From assembly GCA_026706225.1 (NCBI GenBank), contig JAPOZE010000390.1, positions 1-10,057 of the forward strand: DNA of 10,057 nt. Reading direction: 5' to 3'. Within the stretch, counting starts at the first letter, position 1. Every line of letters begins with the position of its first letter. A model generated the notes under the pieces. The model did no database searches. It saw only the letters and a program-made list of their open reading frames with translations, and was not told the origin of the DNA. Position numbers and translations under genes: made by a program. Origin of the DNA: Acidobacteriota bacterium. Its GTDB lineage: Bacteria; Acidobacteriota; Terriglobia; Versatilivoradales; Versatilivoraceae. Shown piece after piece: positions 6,720 to 10,057 of this stretch.

Positions 6720-9700
6720 ATGATCCCATTTCGCCGAAAGCGGCCGACACTTCGCCCATTTTGCCTGGCGCGGCCCCCGGCCGCGGCCGCCCTGGTCTGG
6801 ATACCCGTACTGCTGGTGGTTTGGGGGGCGGCTTCCCTGCACCTGGCCGGGTCTTTCCTGTCTCCACGGGTGTTGTCCGGAGACGATAGCCGCTACCAGT
6901 TTCAGACCTTCGCCGGAGCCCAGGTGGTGACGGCGGCGCCCCTGCAGCTCCCAGCCAGAATTTCGGTTCTGGTGCTGCCGCGCAGCTATTCCGATCGGGT
7001 CTGGCAGGAGGTCGAGCTCAGAGCCCGGCAACTGGCCATTCTGGAAGGCCGGCTGGGTCGATTCCGGCTCCACGTTGTGGCCGACGGCAGAGTCAGCTCC
7101 TGGGAGACCTCCGCGCAAGCGCTACCGCACGACCTGGCCGGGCTGAGGTCCGGCAGCGAGAGCCTGGCCGACGACGGGACAGAGCCGCCGGCCCGAAGGG
7201 ATGAACGGGCGGTTGGACTCTACCAGGAGGCAGGACAACATCTACCGGCGCCGTCGGTCCCGTGGGAGACCCTGATACTGATCGCTCCGGACTCGAAGAT
7301 CGCCGACGAGGAGCTGAAATCCTACTGCTCCGCCTATCTGGCCGACCGCTTCGGCCGGCAGCAGGTCCGCCTGGTCTACTGGGAGGTCCCCGGCGATCCG
7401 GCTCCCGCATCACCAACCGCCGCCGAAACATCGGAGCCCGGAGGGGCCTCGGAGGAAGCTGATTCCGGCGACGGGATCTGGGCCACCGTCGCCCGATCCA
7501 CCTGCGGTTCCGTCATAGAAACCGTGGGCGAGCTGACCCAGGCCCTGCTGCCGGCCTCCTGTACCGAAATTCCCATGCCCGAGGTGGCATTGCCCAAGGG
7601 AGTGGTTCAGTACCGGGCCCGACTGGTGGACCGAGCGGACGGGCAGATAGTGACCGAGTTCCCGGCGCTGTCCCGGTCGCTGGATGGCGGCACGGTCCTG
7701 CCCGGAGACTTCGCCCGGTTGCTGCAGGCCTTGCGCAATGCCCGCCAGGCGGCAGCTCAAAGGAACGGCGAAACTCTCCAGGCCTCGCTCAGGGAAGCCC
7801 TGGACCTCAACCCTTTTCATCCCCCCACCTTGAGGTTTGCCGCGGAGGTCTACCGCCGGCAGGGCGAACTGAGAACCGCCCTGCAGTTGATGACTCCCCT
7901 GGCCTCGCTGATGCCGCGCAACGCCTCCATCTTCACCGAGATTGGAGACCTCCACTTCGACCTTCAGGAGTGGGAGCAGAGCGAGCAGTCCTACCGGCGG
8001 GCCATGAACGCCGATCCGGGCGGATCGGCCGTGCTGGCGAAACTCATCGGGATCCGGGAGGCACAGGGAGAGATTGCCCGGGGACTGCAGGAAATTGGCA
8101 CCGCCCTGCGGCGCTTTCCTGAGGGAGCCTTCCTCCACGCCCGTCGTGGCAGTTTGCTGGAGAAGTCCGGCCGGGCCGAGGAGGCTCTCAAGGCCTACGG
8201 CAGAGCCGTCGAGCTCAGGCCGGAACTGGGAGAGGGGCACCTTGGATTGGCCCGAATCCACTTGGCGCGGGATCGGAAGGACAAGGCCCGGGAGGTGCTG
8301 CAGGAGGCCGCCGGGAAGATCTCCGATGCACCCGGGCTGCCGATGCGTTTTGCCGGCTTCTGTGAAAAGGAAAGCCTGGATGAGCAGGCGCTGGACTTCT
8401 ATCGCAAGGCCTTGAATGCCGACCCGGGATTGCCGGGCGCCTATCTGGGGTTGGCTCGGGTACAGATGAATCTGGGCGAGATCGATGAAGCTCTGGCCGC
8501 CGCACACCAGGGGCTGCAATTCGCCCCCCGCTCGGTGGAACTTCACCAGTTCCAGGTCGATCTCTTGAAGCAAAGCGACCGCATCCCGGAGATGCGGCGG
8601 GCGGTCGAAGACGCGGCCGCCACCTTTCCCGGAAATGTCGAGGTCCTGGCCAAGCTGGCCCGGGTTCGGGACGTCTTCGGTTACCGGGCGGCCGAGGCCT
8701 ATGAGCGCCTGGCCGAGGCTCTGGAAGCCGAGAAAGCCGGTTCGGACCGATTGGAACCGGTATTGGAACGAGGCCTGCTGGTTGCCCTGAGGGACGGGGA
8801 TCGAGCCCGGGCCGCGCGCATGTCGGCGCGTCTAAAGCAACTGGGCAGAGGGGATATCCCGGCCATCGATCCGATTGCGGGAACAACCTCAAAGCAAGGC
8901 CTGCTGGTGGTTCCCGGCGGCGTTCGGGGCCTGGCGCGGGCAGCCGGCTTGCGGGAAAACACGCCCCCGGAAACCTTCGTTTCCGACTTTATCTCCCACC
9001 TGATACGCCGAACCTACGGAAAGGCCGGGGCCGGCTACGTCCAGGCCCTGCGCTACTACTTCGACTCGGTTGCGGCTCTTCGATCCCGGGCCCGCTCGAA
9101 GAAGCTGGAGTTTCAGATCCTGCTCGAGACCGGGAACGAGTCGCGTCTCAGGAAGACCCGGGAGGTGCTCGCCCTGTTGGGGTGGACCATCAAGAGGTCT
9201 GAAGGAAGAATCCGTGTGGCGCTGGGCACCGATGAGTTGGCCGCGCTCAGGCAAACCTTCTCCTCGGCCCTGGGCGTGGACGAGATGGAAATGAAGTCGC
9301 AACTGGAGGCCGGAGCTTCTTACCGGTTGACCTTCAGCGATCAGGCTGTGCCCATCATCTTTGAAGAAAGGTTCTGGTTGAGGCGTTTCTTTGAGGGGAA
9401 TCGCCCGGTCGGCGGCCTCTTGAGAGCGTTCGCCGAGAACATCCACTCCGCCCGGCTCTACGCGGGGCTGGCGACAATGAACGATGAGGCCCGGCGACTG
9501 GTGGTGGAGACCTACACCAGCCGGGAACTGTTGGAGGCGCACCCCAACAGCCTTCTGGCATACGGTTCAGCCCTGTCCGTCCGCGAGGGAGGACTGCTTC
9601 TGCCCGGCGGGGCCGCGGCGGCCCCGGCCTGGGAATCGCTCCTGGGAGCCCGCACCGACCGACCCAAGCGCTTTGTTCGGCGCCTCTTCAGCCAGGACAA

Positions 9701-10057
9701 CGGCAAGCCGCTGGCCTTCTATCACACGCTCATCAACCTGCCGGAAGCGAACCAGCGCTTTCTCACCAGCAGCCCGGAACGCTTGGCCAAGTTCTATGCA
9801 GCCTTTCCCTTCACGGGTTCCGAGGAAGCCAAGCGGCGCATCGTCAACCATCGCATCCCCTTCAGGAACCTGGTGCGCGAACTGCCCGTGGATGGGCAGG
9901 GACGGGTTCGCTTCCCGGGCAGCGCCAGGGTCTGGGCCGTTTCACCCGGATGGTCCGGAAGTCCGGATGAGATTCCAAATTCCACAGGGCTGGCCGCCCC
10001 GGCCGTCTCCCCGGAAGCCGAGGACGAAATCCTGCTTCGACTGCCCCTGGAGGAGTA
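6720..10057 (+). CDS. Giant membrane-anchored TPR protein, 3'-truncated by window edge
   Basis: An unbroken frame of 1,112 codons runs off the right edge (the last two bases, TA, begin the next codon, which may be a stop or Tyr). Residues 1-20 are strongly basic (FRRKR) and 21-44 hydrophobic (AALVWIPVLLVVWGAASLHL), so this is a signal peptide or N-terminal anchor with the body exported. About 81-215 alternate short beta-like strands (ISVLVLP at 81-87, LILIAPD at 185-191, VRLVYWEV), perhaps a Rossmann-like fold; no metal-binding DxSxS is seen. A Pro/Ala/Glu/Gly linker spans about 225-253. Residues about 355-711 are TPR-like helix pairs, clearest at EEALKAYGRAVELRPELGEG and EQALDFYRKALNADPGLPGA. 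From about 720 comes a region I do not recognise, in which a motif recurs: GLLVVPGG (727-734) and GLLLPGG (958-964), each followed by a Leu/Arg/Pro stretch, FV, and GK. The start is uncertain: no Shine-Dalgarno sequence precedes ATG 6720, and the in-frame ATG 6678 would add 14 residues. Function unknown; a scaffold role in the envelope or in secretion is a guess. Confidence 0.82.
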   Translation, partial: MIPFRRKRPTLRPFCLARPPAAAALVWIPVLLVVWGAASLHLAGSFLSPRVLSGDDSRYQFQTFAGAQVVTAAPLQLPARISVLVLPRSYSDRVWQEVELRARQLAILEGRLGRFRLHVVADGRVSSWETSAQALPHDLAGLRSGSESLADDGTEPPARRDERAVGLYQEAGQHLPAPSVPWETLILIAPDSKIADEELKSYCSAYLADRFGRQQVRLVYWEVPGDPAPASPTAAETSEPGGASEEADSGDGIWATVARSTCGSVIETVGELTQALLPASCTEIPMPEVALPKGVVQYRARLVDRADGQIVTEFPALSRSLDGGTVLPGDFARLLQALRNARQAAAQRNGETLQASLREALDLNPFHPPTLRFAAEVYRRQGELRTALQLMTPLASLMPRNASIFTEIGDLHFDLQEWEQSEQSYRRAMNADPGGSAVLAKLIGIREAQGEIARGLQEIGTALRRFPEGAFLHARRGSLLEKSGRAEEALKAYGRAVELRPELGEGHLGLARIHLARDRKDKAREVLQEAAGKISDAPGLPMRFAGFCEKESLDEQALDFYRKALNADPGLPGAYLGLARVQMNLGEIDEALAAAHQGLQFAPRSVELHQFQVDLLKQSDRIPEMRRAVEDAAATFPGNVEVLAKLARVRDVFGYRAAEAYERLAEALEAEKAGSDRLEPVLERGLLVALRDGDRARAARMSARLKQLGRGDIPAIDPIAGTTSKQGLLVVPGGVRGLARAAGLRENTPPETFVSDFISHLIRRTYGKAGAGYVQALRYYFDSVAALRSRARSKKLEFQILLETGNESRLRKTREVLALLGWTIKRSEGRIRVALGTDELAALRQTFSSALGVDEMEMKSQLEAGASYRLTFSDQAVPIIFEERFWLRRFFEGNRPVGGLLRAFAENIHSARLYAGLATMNDEARRLVVETYTSRELLEAHPNSLLAYGSALSVREGGLLLPGGAAAAPAWESLLGARTDRPKRFVRRLFSQDNGKPLAFYHTLINLPEANQRFLTSSPERLAKFYAAFPFTGSEEAKRRIVNHRIPFRNLVRELPVDGQGRVRFPGSARVWAVSPGWSGSPDEIPNSTGLAAPAVSPEAEDEILLRLPLEE

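Noticed and set aside
7410..8573. A 387-codon minus-strand open frame.
   Set aside because: It is antisense to the TPR gene, whose sense frame is clearly TPR-like; long antisense frames are common in GC-rich genes.
1..10057. CRISPR arrays, transposases, insertion-sequence ends, tRNA or rRNA genes, phage or defence genes.
   Set aside because: I looked for them on both strands and saw none; all long coding regions are explained by housekeeping or hypothetical genes.

Overview
The window is GC-rich bacterial chromosome with long, densely packed genes on both strands and no sign of mobile DNA, CRISPR or RNA genes. The gene types fit a free-living heterotroph: a YugP-type zinc metallopeptidase, type I methionine aminopeptidase, a DUF815 ATPase, an alpha-glucan phosphorylase with a DUF3417 N-terminus, and a very long tetratricopeptide (TPR) protein. 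Acidobacteriota or a related GC-rich phylum is my best guess. That is inference from style and content; no marker gene here proves it.

Layout, left to right. (1) The 3' end of a membrane zinc metallopeptidase gene (+) ends at 413 and is followed by a good intrinsic terminator (451-486). (2) Methionine aminopeptidase lies on the minus strand, convergent with it. A perfect 7-bp tandem duplication at 596-609 throws its last 16 codons out of frame. Removing one copy restores a normal 249-residue enzyme ending at 544. (3) A divergent control region (1301-1488) precedes a plus-strand DUF815 ATPase (1489-2892). (4) Alpha-glucan phosphorylase (minus, 2948-5098) converges on the ATPase with only 55 bp between them. 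(5) A second divergent control region (5099-5296) holds candidate extended -10 promoters for both sides and a short palindrome. It leads into a plus-strand MFS transporter (5297-6544). (6) From about 6720 to the right edge runs one uninterrupted plus-strand reading frame of more than 1,100 codons: a membrane-anchored or exported TPR protein of unknown function that leaves the window. A perfect 10-bp inverted repeat lies just upstream of it.

The genes do not form one pathway. Orientation alternates, so most are probably transcribed alone. Phosphorylase (breakdown of storage glucan) and the MFS carrier share a divergent promoter region, which hints at possible co-regulation, but the substrate of the carrier cannot be read from the sequence. 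No new defence or mobile system is evident. The most noteworthy items are the exact frameshifting duplication in methionine aminopeptidase and the giant TPR protein with an internally repeated C-terminal motif.
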